Below, in pieces: positions 56,101 to 64,000 of a stretch of DNA of 64,000 nucleotides. This DNA comes from Tolypothrix sp. PCC 7910. GTDB taxonomy: Bacteria; Cyanobacteriota; Cyanobacteriia; Cyanobacteriales; Nostocaceae. The stretch's first letter is position 1, and each line of letters starts with the position of its first letter. The stretch is from NCBI RefSeq assembly GCF_011769525.1, contig NZ_CP050440.1:7736001-7800000 (forward strand). Direction: 5' to 3'. Below the pieces are notes generated by a model. The model searched no databases. It was not told the origin of the DNA and saw nothing but the letters and a program-made list of their open reading frames with translations. The position numbers and the translations under genes are program-made.

Positions 56101-57003
56101 ATGCCGATAGAATTTCTCAATTTTAGAAAAAATTTGATTTATTCTACAACAGCAAACCTTAGTAATATCATTGCTGATTTGGAAGAAATAGAAAACATAG
56201 ATCATCTAGCGGAGTTGCAGCAAAGTAAATATGCTAAACGGGCACTCTATTATTTTTATGGGATAATTGGCTGTTTTGTACTAGGTTTTATTCTGTTGTT
56301 TGTAACTGCTAAGATACCAATTTTTGTTTTTGCCTTATTTGCGTTATTTTTAGCCGTAATTGTCTTGACAATTATGACTATTTATGAATTGGTTAAGAAA
56401 TTTAAGCTAAGGAAATTAAATATTCTTAATTATCGCTATGAAGTAACCCAGCGAATTATCAAAATGCTAGCGCGAGATATGGATGCAGCTAGCGAATTGG
56501 AAATTAAACTATCTTTTAAACCTACAAAAAATAAGGAAAATTTAGCAGAAACCATACCTCATCCAACTAAGCGGGACTGGAAAATCGATAAATATCAAAA
56601 TCAATGGTTGAGATTAAAAGGACAACTGTTAGATAAAACTCGTTTTTCATTAACTGCTACGGAAGGTTCTAAAAATCAATATGGTTGGAAACGTGGTAGA
56701 AGTGGCAAAAGTAAATATAAAACAAAAAGTAATAATGTGGGTTTAGATGTAGTTTTAACCTTAAACTATCCCCAACGCCGTTATGGGGCAATTAAAGTTT
56801 TACAAAATGAAGTTAGCAATGCGGTTAAATTGCCTAATCTATCTCATATGAGAAATGTCAAGCTGACAGATAAGGCTGTGCATTTGAGTGTGAGAATAGC
56901 TCCTCAAGTAGCAGATAACGAAGAGGAAATCTATCAAACTATAACAATGATGTTTCTTAGTCTTTATCAAGTATTAAATTTAGCAAAAGTACTTTCTAAA
57001 TAA
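56101..57003 (+). CDS. Two-helix membrane protein, first gene of FHA module
   Basis: 300 residues. Residues 65-105 contain two adjacent membrane helices (ALYYFYGIIGCFVLGFILLF and IFVFALFALFLAVIVLTIMT), the rest being cytosolic and basic. The C-terminal part (about 170-295) is globular: WLRLKGQLLDKTRFSLTATE, VGLDVVLTLNYPQRRYGAIK, AVHLSVRIAPQVADNEEEIY. I recognise no family. ATG start with GATGGAG upstream. A lipoprotein gene begins nine bases after the stop and the FHA gene follows, so it is the head of a three-gene unit. Confidence 0.7.
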   Translation: MPIEFLNFRKNLIYSTTANLSNIIADLEEIENIDHLAELQQSKYAKRALYYFYGIIGCFVLGFILLFVTAKIPIFVFALFALFLAVIVLTIMTIYELVKKFKLRKLNILNYRYEVTQRIIKMLARDMDAASELEIKLSFKPTKNKENLAETIPHPTKRDWKIDKYQNQWLRLKGQLLDKTRFSLTATEGSKNQYGWKRGRSGKSKYKTKSNNVGLDVVLTLNYPQRRYGAIKVLQNEVSNAVKLPNLSHMRNVKLTDKAVHLSVRIAPQVADNEEEIYQTITMMFLSLYQVLNLAKVLSK

Positions 57004-57011
57004 TTAATATA

Positions 57012-57683
57012 ATGAAATTAGCAATTTTTAGAAGTTTGATCACATTATTTTTAGTTACTACTATTATTAGCTGTGGTAGTGGTAACTCCCGAAGCGATGT
57101 AACTCATAATAGTAGTTCTCAGAATACACCAGTCGCTACTAATGTCGCTGCTAATCAGGGAAAAATTCAATTTAAAACTGAGGGTGGCTCGGAATTATTC
57201 GCCCTGAAGCCAGAAGCAGACGGAGCTAAATTAGTAGATGGAAAAAATCAGGAGTTAGCGAGAATCAAGGCTGATAAAGTAGGAAAAATCAAAATTAAGA
57301 ATGGTAGTGAAAAAGTTTTGGGTTATGCAGTGACTGAGAAAGGTTACTGGAAGCTCAAAGACGCTAATCAAAGCCAAGATTTATATATTCTCAGACAGCA
57401 GAATAATGGGGATTATAAATTAGAAGATGCTGCCAAAAAAGAAATTTATCGTATTAAAGCACGCAAAGACGGTTTTGAAATAGAAACACCAGATAAAAAT
57501 TTGGCTTATCAAGTAATAGTTAAAGAAGGTAAAACTTCTTTAATAAAAGGCTCATCCAAAACAATTTTTTCTACAAAATCTCAATTATCACCGATTGCAT
57601 TTACCTGCTTTGGCTTAGATGTCCTCACCCGCGAACAGCAAGCTGGACTGGCTTATGCGGTAAATTTAACAGGAGGAAAATAA
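57012..57683 (+). CDS. Lipoprotein of unknown function in FHA module
   Basis: 223 residues. N-terminal signal LAIFRSLITLFLVTTIISCG with a lipobox-like TIISC gives a membrane-anchored protein outside the cytosol. After a Ser/Asn/Thr-rich linker (25-50) the domain consists of short repeated beta-strands around a K-x-E/D-G-K-x-L pattern: KTEGGSELFALKPEADGAKL, KADKVGKIKIKNGSEKVLGY, LYILRQQNNGDYKLEDAAKK, RIKARKDGFEIETPDKNLAY. Each resembles a strand pair of a beta-propeller- or tubby-like fold. No catalytic motif. The FHA gene starts three bases after the stop. Confidence 0.65.
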   Translation: MKLAIFRSLITLFLVTTIISCGSGNSRSDVTHNSSSQNTPVATNVAANQGKIQFKTEGGSELFALKPEADGAKLVDGKNQELARIKADKVGKIKIKNGSEKVLGYAVTEKGYWKLKDANQSQDLYILRQQNNGDYKLEDAAKKEIYRIKARKDGFEIETPDKNLAYQVIVKEGKTSLIKGSSKTIFSTKSQLSPIAFTCFGLDVLTREQQAGLAYAVNLTGGK

Positions 57684-57686
57684 ATC

Positions 57687-58295
57687 TTGCAGATACAGTT
57701 AAGTTGGATTGATCCTAATAGCGAAGAAAGGCGAGAACCACTATTAGAAACTCCTGTAGCTATTGGGAAAACATTTGCAGAAATGCCACAACTAAGTGAG
57801 GAACAACGAGTTTCTAGAATCACCATTCAGGATGACTTAATTGCAGATTACCATGCTTTAATTGATTGGCAAAATCAAGAATTAATTATTACCGACCAAA
57901 ATACTAGCAATGGTATCAAAATTAATGGAGTACAAGTAACTGGTGGGATGTTGACATCTGGCGATCGCATCTCCATTGGCGCTTGTGAAATTGTGGTAAC
58001 GTTTACAGCTACAGCCTGGGAGTGCGATCGCATGGTAGGCTTTCTGTTTAAACGTCCCTGTGGCCGTACTGATAGAACAGGCTGTCCTTACTGTGAGAAA
58101 TCTTACGAAGAAGATTACGCCTATTATTCAGAATACGGTAATTATCGCTCAGGATGGGGTAGAGATTATTATGACAATCGCGATCGCTATTCCTACGATC
58201 CGAAAACTGGCGATGTAGACTTTACAGAAGCAGATGCTGTGAGTTTAGAAGCCCAAAGAGATACTGAGTTTGAAAGTGATATGGGAGCAAGTTAA
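57687..58295 (+). CDS. FHA-domain protein with Cys-rich and Tyr-rich tail
   Basis: 202 residues started by TTG 57687, supported by a perfect AGGAGG eight bases upstream inside the end of the previous gene. Residues 1-112 form a forkhead-associated domain: TPVAIGKTF, SRITIQDDLIADYHALIDWQ (the S-R-x-H region, here DYHALI), TDQNTSNGIKINGVQV and LTSGDRISIGACEIVV. FHA domains bind phosphothreonine peptides. Next comes a Cys cluster (RPCGRTDRTGCPYCEKSYEE, C-x8-C-x2-C) and a Tyr/Asp/Arg-rich tail (about 150-175). Co-transcribed with the membrane protein and lipoprotein, it may link a Ser/Thr kinase signal to the envelope (inference). Confidence 0.85.
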   Translation: MQIQLSWIDPNSEERREPLLETPVAIGKTFAEMPQLSEEQRVSRITIQDDLIADYHALIDWQNQELIITDQNTSNGIKINGVQVTGGMLTSGDRISIGACEIVVTFTATAWECDRMVGFLFKRPCGRTDRTGCPYCEKSYEEDYAYYSEYGNYRSGWGRDYYDNRDRYSYDPKTGDVDFTEADAVSLEAQRDTEFESDMGAS

Positions 58296-58453
58296 AGCTT
58301 TTCATCAATCAAGAGTGTGGTGATTGCGATCGCCTAAATTTTAAGTTTGAATATGACAACCTAATTCTTATTAATAGGTATGGGAATGTGTTGTTGCTGA
58401 TTGACGGGATGAATTTTGTTATGTGCAAAAGAACTTGATATTTTTATTCCTAA

Positions 58454-59491
58454 TTGGAGCAAAGTAACCGAATCTTGGAAGAGACTTGGCTGATTTACGC
58501 ATTAGGTGGCGGTTGGGGACATATTACTCGCGCTTTATCTTTGGGGAGAATAGCTGCAACTCAAAGAAAAGTGAAAATTATTACTAATAGTCCCTATACA
58601 TACAAAATAGAGCATGATGGTTGTTTTGTACACTTCATTCCTGAATATGCAAATTTTTCAGAAACTTGTTTGCAAGTACGAGAAATATTATGTAATAGTC
58701 ATTATGATTGCTTAATTATCGATACTTTCCCTAGAGGTTTAGGGGCTGAATTAGCTGATATATTACCCAAACTGAATTATGTTCCCCGGATTTTGATTCA
58801 TCGAGATATTAACTCTTGCTATGTATCTGCAAAACAATTACGGCCTTTTGTTATTGAAAACTTTGATAAAGTGATTATCCCTGGTGAAGGAGAGGATTTA
58901 CCCTTTGCTGATTTACCTATAGTGGAACATACAGCACCTTGGCTAATTCGCAACTGTTGGGAGTTACCAGATAAAGCCACGATGCGATCGCATATTCTTA
59001 GGGTTAACCCATATATCAAGACTATCCTTGTTTGTGCATCTGGTAAAACATCAGATCTGACTTTATTTGCTGAATTAACGCTGTGGCTACAACATAATTT
59101 TCCTGATTGTGCAGTCAGAATTTTAGCTGCTACTTGTCCACAAGCATGTCCACAAGAATTGTGGATATCTCACCATCCAGGGATTGAATGTATCGCCGCA
59201 GCCGATATCGTCATTGGGAGTGCAGGTTACAATACAGTTTACGAATGTGCTGCTGTAGGAGTACCTTTAGTAGCAATACCATTAGAGCGACTATACGATC
59301 GCCAACATAAAAGAGCTTACAAAAGCTATTGGGTGCAAAATAATCAAGATACGACATTTGACGAACAGCTGCTAAACATCTATGCGATGGTTAGAAGAAT
59401 ACTAGATGAAGCAATACCAGCACACAGCTTACCAATACCGTCTTATATCAACGGTGCAGTGAAAGCAACACGTCAAATTGAGCAAATTTAA
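58454..59491 (+). CDS. MurG-like glycosyltransferase
   Basis: 345 residues if TTG 58454 is the start; TTG 58475 is the other option and no ATG or GTG is available early, so the start is uncertain. It opens LIYALGGGWGHITRALSLGR, the GGGxGH-R pattern of MurG/GT28-type enzymes, and has C-terminal ADIVIGSAGYNTVYECAAVG and VPLVAIPLERLYDRQHKRA, the UDP-sugar binding half. The family uses UDP-sugars on lipid or small acceptors. It follows the FHA module (158-base gap) and precedes ftsW, but no evidence ties it to either. Confidence 0.82.
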   Translation: MEQSNRILEETWLIYALGGGWGHITRALSLGRIAATQRKVKIITNSPYTYKIEHDGCFVHFIPEYANFSETCLQVREILCNSHYDCLIIDTFPRGLGAELADILPKLNYVPRILIHRDINSCYVSAKQLRPFVIENFDKVIIPGEGEDLPFADLPIVEHTAPWLIRNCWELPDKATMRSHILRVNPYIKTILVCASGKTSDLTLFAELTLWLQHNFPDCAVRILAATCPQACPQELWISHHPGIECIAAADIVIGSAGYNTVYECAAVGVPLVAIPLERLYDRQHKRAYKSYWVQNNQDTTFDEQLLNIYAMVRRILDEAIPAHSLPIPSYINGAVKATRQIEQI

Positions 59492-59494
59492 TTT

Positions 59495-59589
59495 ATTGGT
59501 AATGGGTAATGGGTAATAGTAATTTCTCTCTCATCTCCCTCATCCCCAATCCCCAATCCCCAATCCCCAGTCACCAATCCCCAAATCCC
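59495..59589. repeat. GGGTAAT and CCCCAAT heptamer arrays
   Basis: TGGGTAATGGGTAAT units (59499-59520) are followed by five CCCCAATC/CCCCAGTC units (59545-59589), the same class as elsewhere. Confidence 0.85.
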
Positions 59590-59708
59590 CCCTAAGACAG
59601 TAGTAATTAAAAATTAAGTGCATATTATACACACTGATAATCACTTCCCTCTTCCCAAATCTCAAATCTCGAATCTAAAATCTAAAAATTCTTACACCCG
59701 TATTCATT

Positions 59709-60911
59709 GTGAATTTACGCCGCTTAATACCAATTTTTGATGATAGCGTCTCCAGCTGGGCTTTAGAAGCAAGGCTGCTGCGGTGGTTAACACTGATTTG
59801 GCTGTGTGTCGGCTTGATAATCCTGTTTTCTGCATCTTATACTGTTGCCGCCGCCCGTCAGAACGATGGACTGTATTACTTTAAGCGTCAACTTATGTGG
59901 GTGCTGGTTTCTTTAATTTTATTCAACTTTATTGTCCATCTCCCCTTAAAGAAATTTTTAGGCGTAGCCCATTGGTTTTTGTTATTATTTTTAGGCTTAA
60001 TTTTTGTCACCCTCGTACCTGGACTAGGAAAAAAAGCTTTTGATGCAGCGCGCTGGATAGCGATTGGCCCAATTCCCATTCAACCATCAGAACTGATTAA
60101 ACCCTTTTTAGTACTTCAAAGCGCTCGACTATTTGGACAATGGGACAAAATCAGTTGGCGAGTTCGTTTCACTTGGTTAGCAATTTTCGGTTTAGTACTT
60201 CTAGGAATTCTCGCCCAGCCTAACCTGAGTACAACTGCACTCTGCGGTATCACCATCTGGTTAATAGCCTTAGCCGCTGGTTTACCTTACAAATATCTAG
60301 GGGGAACAGCAGTTGGTGGAGTTTTGTTAGCACTACTCAGTATTAGCATCAAAGAATATCAGCGCAAGCGGGTGATGTCATTTATGAATCCTTGGGCTGA
60401 TGCTACAGGCGACGGTTACCAGCTAGTGCAAAGCTTACTAGCAGTAGGTTCTGGGAAAACTTGGGGCGCAGGATTTGGGCTTTCTCAACAAAAACTGTTT
60501 TATTTGCCAATTCAGGACACTGATTTTATTTTCGCAGTGTACGCCGAAGAATTTGGCTTTGTTGGCAGTATGGTGTTGTTAGTGTTGTTAGCTTTATTTG
60601 CCACCTTGGGATTAAGAGTAGCGCTAAAAGCAAAAAATCCTGTATCTCGCTTAGTAGCAATCGGTGTAACTATTGTGATGGTAGGACAATCACTGCTGCA
60701 TATAGGCGTAACTACAGGTGCATTACCTACTACTGGCTTACCTTTACCCATGTTTAGTTATGGTGGTAATTCGATGATTGCAAGTATCATTGCTGCGGCG
60801 TTACTAATTCGTGTAGCCAGAGAAAGTAGTGAAGCAGAAGTAGTACCATTACGCACCAATCAGTCTGAACCTATACGTCAGCGTCGGCTTTTCAAGAAAA
60901 CCAAAGTTTAA
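59709..60911 (+). CDS. ftsW: SEDS peptidoglycan glycosyltransferase FtsW
   Basis: 400 residues, GTG start at 59709, about ten transmembrane helices. SEDS signatures: IILFSASYTVAAARQNDGLY, IAIGPIPIQPSELIKPFLVL, YLPIQDTDFIFAVYAEEFGF (with the catalytic Asp) and LPLPMFSYGGNSMIA. FtsW polymerises lipid II at the division septum with FtsI. The alternative is the elongation paralogue RodA; the division assignment rests on the N-terminal sequence style and I hold it at moderate strength. The C-terminus is basic (PIRQRRLFKKTKV). The repeat island begins 90 bases downstream. Confidence 0.82.
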   Translation: MNLRRLIPIFDDSVSSWALEARLLRWLTLIWLCVGLIILFSASYTVAAARQNDGLYYFKRQLMWVLVSLILFNFIVHLPLKKFLGVAHWFLLLFLGLIFVTLVPGLGKKAFDAARWIAIGPIPIQPSELIKPFLVLQSARLFGQWDKISWRVRFTWLAIFGLVLLGILAQPNLSTTALCGITIWLIALAAGLPYKYLGGTAVGGVLLALLSISIKEYQRKRVMSFMNPWADATGDGYQLVQSLLAVGSGKTWGAGFGLSQQKLFYLPIQDTDFIFAVYAEEFGFVGSMVLLVLLALFATLGLRVALKAKNPVSRLVAIGVTIVMVGQSLLHIGVTTGALPTTGLPLPMFSYGGNSMIASIIAAALLIRVARESSEAEVVPLRTNQSEPIRQRRLFKKTKV

Positions 60912-61000
60912 CTAATGAGGCGCGCACTTTTCACCAACCATATTTTAGGAGTACGGCACCGATAATATATTGATGTAATTTCCCCATCAAAACTAAAAAC

Positions 61001-61238
61001 GCGATCGCACTTTTCACTACCCGCACACCAAAAACGCGATCGCACCCTTCACCACCCACAACACCCAAAAATGCGATCGCACTTTTCACCACCCGCAACA
61101 CCCAAAAATGCGATCGCACCTTTCACCACCCACAACACGCAAAACGAGATCGCACCCTTCACCACCCGCAACACCCAAAAAAGCGATCGCACTTTTCACC
61201 ACCCACAACAAGCAAAACGCGATCGCACTTTTCATAAT
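61001..61238. repeat. Seven 35-37-bp tandem repeats built around HIP1
   Basis: Units start at 61001, 61036, 61073, 61110, 61146, 61183 and 61219, each GCGATCGCAC(T/C)(T/C)TTC followed by ACCACCC(G/A)CAACACCCAAAAA. One unit has lost the HIP1 octamer (GAGATCGC). The spacing varies by one to two bases, so there is no constant reading frame and no coding role is likely. Unlike a CRISPR array, the whole unit repeats, without unique spacers. Confidence 0.92.
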
Positions 61239-61249
61239 TTCAAATTGAT

Positions 61250-61480
61250 ATCGTGTTGAGCGCGTTCAATATCGTATTTATCGTCTTCAACATCGTGTTG
61301 AGCGCGTTCAATATCGTATTTATCGTCTTCAACATCGTGTTGAGCGCGTTCAATATCGTATTTATCGCGTTTAATATCGTGTTGAGCGTGTTCAACATCG
61401 TATTTATCGTCTTCAATATCGTATTGAGCGCGTTCAATATCGTATTTATCGCGTTTAATATCGTGTTGAGCGCGTTCAAT
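61250..61480. repeat. Eleven 21-bp tandem repeats of two alternating types
   Basis: Type A (ATCGTGTTGAGCGCGTTCAA + T) and type B (ATCGTATTTATCGTCTTCAA + C) alternate A-B-A-B-A-B-A-B-A-B-A, giving a 42-bp higher-order period; a twelfth degenerate copy ends at 61501. Because 21 is divisible by three, three frames stay open: on the minus strand heptads such as DIERAQH-DVEDDKY or LNTILNA-INTILNA, on the plus strand FNIVLSA-FNIVFIV. No start site or homologue argues that any is translated. Confidence 0.95.
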
Positions 61481-61487
61481 GTCGTTT

Positions 61488-61581
61488 TGATCGCACTCCC
61501 TAAAAAATATCACAGGCGATCGCACTCCCACAAAAATACCAAAAGTGATCGCACTCCCTAAAAAATATCACAGGCGATCGC
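61488..61581. repeat. Two identical 36-bp direct repeats
   Basis: The 36 bases at 61488-61523 (TGATCGCACTCCCTAAAAAA, then TATCACAGGCGATCGC) recur perfectly at 61546-61581. The 22 bases between also begin ACTCCCAC, suggesting a degenerate middle unit. This is the third repeat type in the island. Confidence 0.93.
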
Positions 61582-61626
61582 CCCTTATCCCAAACCGCCA
61601 ACTTTTCTATTTCCTCTATACTCTCT

Positions 61627-61665
61627 TAATTACGAATTACGAATTACGAACTACGAATTACAAAT
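61627..61665. repeat. AATTACG heptamers at the end of the WD40 gene
   Basis: Five AATTACGA/AACTACG units run to the stop codon of the minus-strand WD40 gene at 61658 and mark the right boundary of the repeat island. Confidence 0.85.
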
Positions 61666-64000
61666 TCTCACACAGATGCCTGTCGCTCTCACTCAAATTC
61701 ACATTTGGATTCTTTAAATAAAGTTGCAACCACCCGCAACCCCGTACCAAGAACTCATCTAAATTCTCCACAGGCCACAACCGCGCTGTATTGTCCAAAG
61801 ATGCGGTGGCGATGGTTTTACCGTCCGGGCTGAAACTCACACCCCTGACCCACTCCTGATGCCCTTTGAATTCTTGCAGGAGTTGCCCTTGCAGGTTCCA
61901 TAACTGCGCTGTTCCGCCAGAAGAAGCGGTGGCGATGGTTTTGCCGTCCGGGCTGAAACTTACATTTATCGGAAAGACCAGATCCCCTTGAAACTGGTTG
62001 CGTTCTTTAATATTACTCAGAATGCTATGCAAAGCATAAATCGGGCTAAAAGCTGGGTATTTTTCTAATGGGCGACCATCTTTAACAATATCTTTCAACT
62101 CTTTACCACTGTGCATTGCTGACATCAGCGATTCTAACTCGGCATACTCAAATTGTCTTAAGGCATTAGCCCCCGCCCGTTCTAAGTCTGTTCCTTGCAA
62201 TGCTTCTTTTTGTGCTGCTTCTGCGGCAATTTTAGCGCTTTGTGCTTGTGTCAGGCTTGCTTGTGCTTGCTTTAAAGTTTCATCAGCCTGTCTAGCTTTT
62301 AATTCTGCATCTGCTTGTTGTTTTTCTGCCAGTTTTACTTTATTATCAGCAATTCTTACTTTTTCCGTAGCCGTTTTAATTCTCTCTTCTGCTTGGGCGT
62401 TTTTCTCCTGTAAAGTTGCTGCTTCTTGGTTTACCTTATCTAACTCTGCTTTAGCAGTTAATAAGTTTTTATTAGCCTGTTGCGTCGCCTTTTTTGCTGC
62501 TGCTGATTCAGCTTCTGCCACTTTTTTATTATTTAGCTCTTTTTGATAATTTTTTTCTAAATTTTGCTTTTTATCTTCTAAGCCTTTAGCAATTTTCTGA
62601 ATCTCTCCCAGTCGCTTTTCTGTCTCCAGCTTTTGTAAATTTACATTTTCTAAATTAGTATTCGCTTGTGCCATTTTTGCAAGTGAATCTTGCTTGTCTT
62701 TATTAGCAATATTGGCCTCGCTAATTTTATTAATTGCATACAAAGCAGATAAACCTGCCGCTAATAATAAAACTATTGCCAAACCAGAACTCAAAGCTAA
62801 TCTATTCCGCCCTTGCTTAATTTTCTGTTCCGCTTCTCTATTAGCATCAGCTAATATTTTCTTAGCTGCTTGTTCCCGTTATAAATTCTCTTCCGCTTGC
62901 AAACGTTGCTCACGTTCCTTCGCCAATTCTTCTAATAACTCATTCCCCTGTTGGCGGCGAATCAAATCAACTAAATAATCATGCACCAATTGATAACGTT
63001 CCGCCGGAGGCTCTTGTACAAGCAATACCAAACCAGATTTAATAAAAATCTCCAACACCAAATCTAATTCCTCATCCGATGCTGGTAAATTTGCGGCTAA
63101 CTCATCCTTAGTTTTTAGTGTTCTTGTGCCATTCTCATCAGTCAATAAATATAAAACTAATCTCGCAGCACTTTCATTAACAGCACCACAATCTTTTATT
63201 ACTTCCTCTAAAAATCGCTCAACTAATTTTTCTTTCGTCCCCGCCTGACGATACCTTTCTAAACTCGTAATTTTCTCAGTTTGCAATTGCGCCCCCACAA
63301 TTTGCAACTCAATCGGGCGAACTTCCCCAATTTCCCCCGCCAAATCCTTCACCAATTCATCAATTAAATTAGGCTCTAAATAAAAATGTGTCCTCTCCGT
63401 CAAACTCTCAATGAGAGTCTTCGCATCATCGCTTGAAAAATTCCCCAAATAATAACGAATATTTTTATCCAGAATATTATTATTAATAACCGTTAAATCA
63501 AATAACCTATCTAATTCCAATAAATAATGTAAATAATCTTCCCGCAAAGACAAAATTACCTTGACAAAAGGTATATTTAAGCAATCTCGCAGAAAATCAT
63601 AAAACGGTCGCCTTTGAGCTTGGTCTTGATAAACAAAGAAAAACTCTTCAAACTGATCAAATATTAAAACCGTTAATAAATTCCGTCCTTCATTATGCCG
63701 CAACTGCGCTAATATCTCAGCCGCAGAATTAAGAGATATTCCCCCCAACCTCTCAACATTTTCTCCTAAACTCCTACCTAACATTCCCACCCAATCTGTA
63801 TAACTCCGCAACAAAATTGGTAAAACATCTCGCTCACCAATTGGTTTTTCTTGCAAAGCTGGGATTAATCCCCCTTGTAAAATTGAACTTTTCCCCACTC
63901 CCGACTGTCCATGAATTACAGTCAATTTATATTCATTTCTGCTCACTCTTTCCCGTAACCGCCGCACATCTTGCACTCGGCTAGAAACTGCAATTTCTTG
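61658..64000 (-). pseudogene. nSTAND1-type ATPase / transmembrane / WD40 gene, one in-frame TAA, 5' end outside window
   Basis: The frame is open from the right edge (an internal GTG at 63976 is not the true start). First part: Walker A VIHGQSGVGKSSIL, Walker B LLTVLIFDQFEEFFFVYQDQ, then a winged-helix-like region and HDYLVDLIRRQQGNELLEEL, the layout of novel STAND (nSTAND1) ATPases. At 62881-62879 a TAA follows QAEENL. The same frame then continues for 28 codons, RREQAAKK-like (REQAAKKILADANREAEQ), into the helix SSGLAIVLLLAAGLSALYAI, a long coiled coil (about 120 residues) and WD40 repeats. Family members read straight through, so CAA-to-TAA is the probable change. Only two WD40 repeats remain (VSFSPDGKTIATAS twice) before the family C-terminus FLVRGCGWLQLYLKNP. 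Confidence 0.85.

Noticed and set aside
61001-61238. CRISPR array
   Set aside because: The entire 35-37-bp unit repeats with no unique spacers, the period drifts, and no cas gene is present.
61232-61561. Repeat-encoded proteins on either strand of the 21-bp array (99, 79 and 102 residues)
   Set aside because: All three frames are open simply because the unit length is a multiple of three and contains no stop; no ribosome binding site or unique domain supports translation.

Overview
The window reads as chromosome of a filamentous, probably heterocyst-forming cyanobacterium of the Nostoc/Anabaena/Tolypothrix/Calothrix type. The signs are a core-linker phycobilisome operon (apcE-apcA-apcB-apcC), an ATP synthase operon with both b and b' subunits, an N-terminal split-intein DnaE, many HIP1 octamers (GCGATCGC), and spacers full of 7-bp tandem repeats (TTGGTAA, GGGGACT, CCCCAAT types) typical of heterocystous genomes. 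The order atp operon / methyltransferase / apcE-A-B-C matches, from memory, the region around all0004 to asr0023 of Anabaena PCC 7120. No rRNA, tRNA, CRISPR array, transposase or prophage was seen.

Layout. 1-6.7 kb: 3' part of a NACHT ATPase, a secreted sugar-dehydrogenase-like lipoprotein, a cupin, a B12-binding radical SAM enzyme, and an antitoxin/PIN-toxin pair whose toxin is broken by one in-frame TAA. 6.7-15.3 kb: epimerase, hemE, a membrane protein, a prolyl oligopeptidase, and a minus-strand methyltransferase / glycosyltransferase / sugar-binding lipoprotein group. 16-21.8 kb: clpS with a DUF2103-like gene, a large Tat-exported orthocaspase, two small uncertain genes, and a dicarboxylate/amino-acid symporter. 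22-30.7 kb: dnaE-N with its intein half, a PLP decarboxylase, an exported ankyrin protein, an SDR, a polyphosphate-glucokinase-like ROK protein and a creatininase-like amidohydrolase.

30.8-34.8 kb is a redox-flavoured block. An ArsR-type regulator matching RexT (vicinal Cys40-Cys41) is divergent from thioredoxin TrxA2 across a perfect 21-bp palindrome, followed by an MFS transporter, an SDR lacking the catalytic Tyr, and a glutathione S-transferase. 35-38.7 kb holds poorly characterised cyanobacterial proteins. 38.9-45.2 kb is the ATP synthase F0/F1 operon on the minus strand (atp1-a-c-b'-b-delta-alpha-gamma) with a clear terminator; beta and epsilon are elsewhere. A PEP-CTERM protein and a methyltransferase follow, then the apc operon (48.3-53.4 kb).

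53.6-61 kb: two convergent GT4 glycosyltransferases overlapping at their 3' ends, a membrane protein / lipoprotein / FHA-domain module, a MurG-like glycosyltransferase and ftsW. 60.9-61.6 kb is a compound tandem-repeat island. The right edge is an nSTAND ATPase / transmembrane / WD40 gene on the minus strand, interrupted by a single in-frame TAA and carrying only two WD40 repeats.

The window is therefore mostly ordinary cyanobacterial housekeeping DNA. The unusual parts are the two STAND-type ATPases at its edges, two genes each broken by one ochre codon, the repeat island, several structured intercistronic spacers, and the uncharacterised FHA-linked module. I found no clear-cut new multi-gene system. 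The best candidates are the FHA/lipoprotein/membrane module and the RexT neighbourhood.
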